Source of the DNA: Lachancea thermotolerans CBS 6340
Taxonomy: Eukaryota > Ascomycota > Saccharomycetes > Saccharomycetales > Saccharomycetaceae
NCBI RefSeq assembly: GCF_000142805.1
Contig: NC_013080.1
Location: forward strand, 744,001 to 808,000
Length of the DNA stretch: 64,000 nucleotides
Direction: 5' to 3'
Part shown: one piece after another, positions 58,972-64,000 of the stretch
How the letters are laid out: each line of letters opens with the position of its first letter
Numbering within the stretch: position 1 is the first letter of the stretch
The notes under the pieces: generated by a model
Databases searched by the model: none
What the model saw: only the letters and a program-made list of their open reading frames with translations
What the model was told of the DNA's origin: nothing
Program-made: the position numbers and the translations under genes

Positions 58972-60027
58972 CTACCTCAGCTTCTTGCTCTTTCCGCTGT
59001 CGAAATTCGTCAAAATATTCAATAGCTCTTCAGCGTGTTTTGTTGATTCTTCTGCGGATGCAGTACGCATGACTTTTCTAGGAGGGCGCTGTTGGTAGTA
59101 TCTACTGTTCATTTGTATCCTTGCCTTCGAGCTCATGCCGCTGATTACGTTGGCTCTTAGTACAACCTTGCCGTTGTCTTGGACAGTAGCATGGTTAACA
59201 GCGAATGGAAACTGCAATTGCCTCACGAAATCACCCATCCTGTAATCCATCTGGGACGTAGTAACTGAAGAAGAACCCGCATTAGCAACAAAACCACCGA
59301 TAGCGGCCAAGCGGTCGTTGCCCTCGACGTTCAAGAATCTACCCGGCACCACTGTCCTAGATACGACTCCGTTAGGCGAGTTCCTCAGTCTCCCATGCAA
59401 ATTGTAGGTCAAACCGCCTGTACCGACCACCTTCCGCAAAGACGCGGATGCTAGGTTAACGTTGAGGTCAGTTTTCTCAGCCAGAAATTCAACAGCAGAG
59501 TCTGTCATGTCTTTGGCAGAAAACGACTTGTTTAGGAGGGCCTCAGGATCATGCTCCAGGAGCCATTTCTTGAAGGTGCTGCGCAAATCTTTGATTTCTG
59601 CAAGACGGCGTCTGACTTCTGGCTTCGGCGTCGAAGTGTTGACATTCAAAAGGGCACTGAGGGGTACCAGCTGGGTCTTAGAGGAGGCGTTTGCTTCAAA
59701 TAGTGGGTTGGCCTTCCCTGGGTTATATTTTGGAGCAACGCCAAGTTCCTGAAAACGAATACGATTCCATTGAGAGCCGCCGTTTGGCTCAAACGTTGTC
59801 AAGCGCTCCAGAGTGTCGAGATCATTGAAAACAATGTATTTAGTTTTGATCTTAGAAGGCACTGCCGCTTTGAGACCCCATTCTTGACGATGAAGGGTAG
59901 AGGGCCTGGTTTCTATGATTTGATGTGTTGGAGCGTACTTGGGGGCCGCAGAAGTCAATGGCTTCTTAGACTTAGGCACCTGTGCGATACGCGAGTTCCG
60001 CAACAGGTGAGATAGGTTGGAAGACAT
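58972..60027 (-). CDS. MRP51: Mitochondrial small ribosomal subunit protein Mrp51
   Basis: A 351-residue mitoribosomal protein (bS1m) that helps translation of COX and cytochrome b mRNAs. The ATG before SSNLSHLLRNSRIA is the start; the frame continues upstream without ATG. Family blocks are VPKSKKPLTSAAPKYAPTH, EWGLKAAVPSKIK and LTTFEPNGGSQWNR, and GRFLNVEGNDRLAAIGGFV. It converges on HIS3, as in the ancestral order joining YOR202W and YPL118W. Confidence 0.94.
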   Translation of the reverse strand: MSSNLSHLLRNSRIAQVPKSKKPLTSAAPKYAPTHQIIETRPSTLHRQEWGLKAAVPSKIKTKYIVFNDLDTLERLTTFEPNGGSQWNRIRFQELGVAPKYNPGKANPLFEANASSKTQLVPLSALLNVNTSTPKPEVRRRLAEIKDLRSTFKKWLLEHDPEALLNKSFSAKDMTDSAVEFLAEKTDLNVNLASASLRKVVGTGGLTYNLHGRLRNSPNGVVSRTVVPGRFLNVEGNDRLAAIGGFVANAGSSSVTTSQMDYRMGDFVRQLQFPFAVNHATVQDNGKVVLRANVISGMSSKARIQMNSRYYQQRPPRKVMRTASAEESTKHAEELLNILTNFDSGKSKKLR

Positions 60028-63728
<3,701 letters not shown>

Positions 63729-64000
63729 GCGACTTGGTCGCTTTCCGACGGCGGGACTTTTGGCCTGCTGACTTTTTTTATCCCGAGTCTCACTAATTTT
63801 TTTTTATCACCGCTAAATTTTCCATTATGTTTTGACGATGAATCCTTACTATTTGGTGTTCTATCTGATTAATTTTTATTCAGGTCTTTTCGTTTCCATT
63901 AAGTGTTTTTAATTGCATTATCCGTTTAACGGGGGGGCATACAATTGTGCATTATTTGAATGTTTGTTCGATAGAGCGAACAAACTCTGAGCTACTGCTA

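Overview
This window is a stretch of budding-yeast nuclear chromosome. Genes are closely packed and mostly uninterrupted, promoters are short, TATA boxes are recognisable, and one initiator tRNA-Met is present. CTG is read as leucine in conserved proteins. All but two of the protein genes were recognised as orthologues of Saccharomyces cerevisiae genes. The gene order interleaves pairs of S. cerevisiae regions that derive from the whole-genome duplication (WGD), with one copy of each gene. This is the pattern of a non-WGD Saccharomycetaceae species. A Lachancea-like genome is my best guess from gene order and the fairly balanced base composition, but the species cannot be fixed by eye.

Layout. 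From 1 to 32.6 kb: OST2 (partial), OCA1, PIN2, MIC27, AVT4, POL1, VAM3, MET4, RGS2, LEU4, INP52, YAF9, a TFC7 orthologue, a Maf-like gene, NOP15, CYB5, CEX1, DBP2 and RPC19. This interleaves S. cerevisiae YNL099-YNL113 with YOR103-YOR112. From 32.9 to 64 kb: CAR1, tRNA-iMet, PEX25, the YPL113C orthologue, TOA1, SLK19, BEM3, LIP5, an unrecognised 75-residue gene, a CUP1-like metallothionein, HOS3, MCA1, BFR1, IDI1, MRM1, HIS3, MRP51 and DED1. This interleaves YPL111-YPL119 with YOR193-YOR204. The join between the two blocks lies between RPC19 and CAR1.

Two genes are spliced. DBP2 has one 719-nt intron, as in S. cerevisiae. The TFC7 orthologue has a 67-nt intron that splits the catalytic RHG motif; I recall no intron in the S. 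cerevisiae gene. Several promoters carry recognisable regulatory code: MluI cell-cycle boxes at POL1, Cbf1 and Met31/32-type sites at MET4, PAC/RRPE boxes at NOP15 and DBP2, a Gcn4 site at LEU4, and a Puf3 site in the MRP51 3' UTR.

The least ordinary part is 46.0-48.7 kb. It holds the unrecognised, strongly codon-biased small gene and the metallothionein. The metallothionein has an Ace1-like copper element and a perfect heat-shock element upstream. The segment is G+C-rich and has nine CACGTG sites in about 1.6 kb. No transposon, LTR element, CRISPR array, centromere or virus-like element was seen. Most of the window is ordinary core genome.
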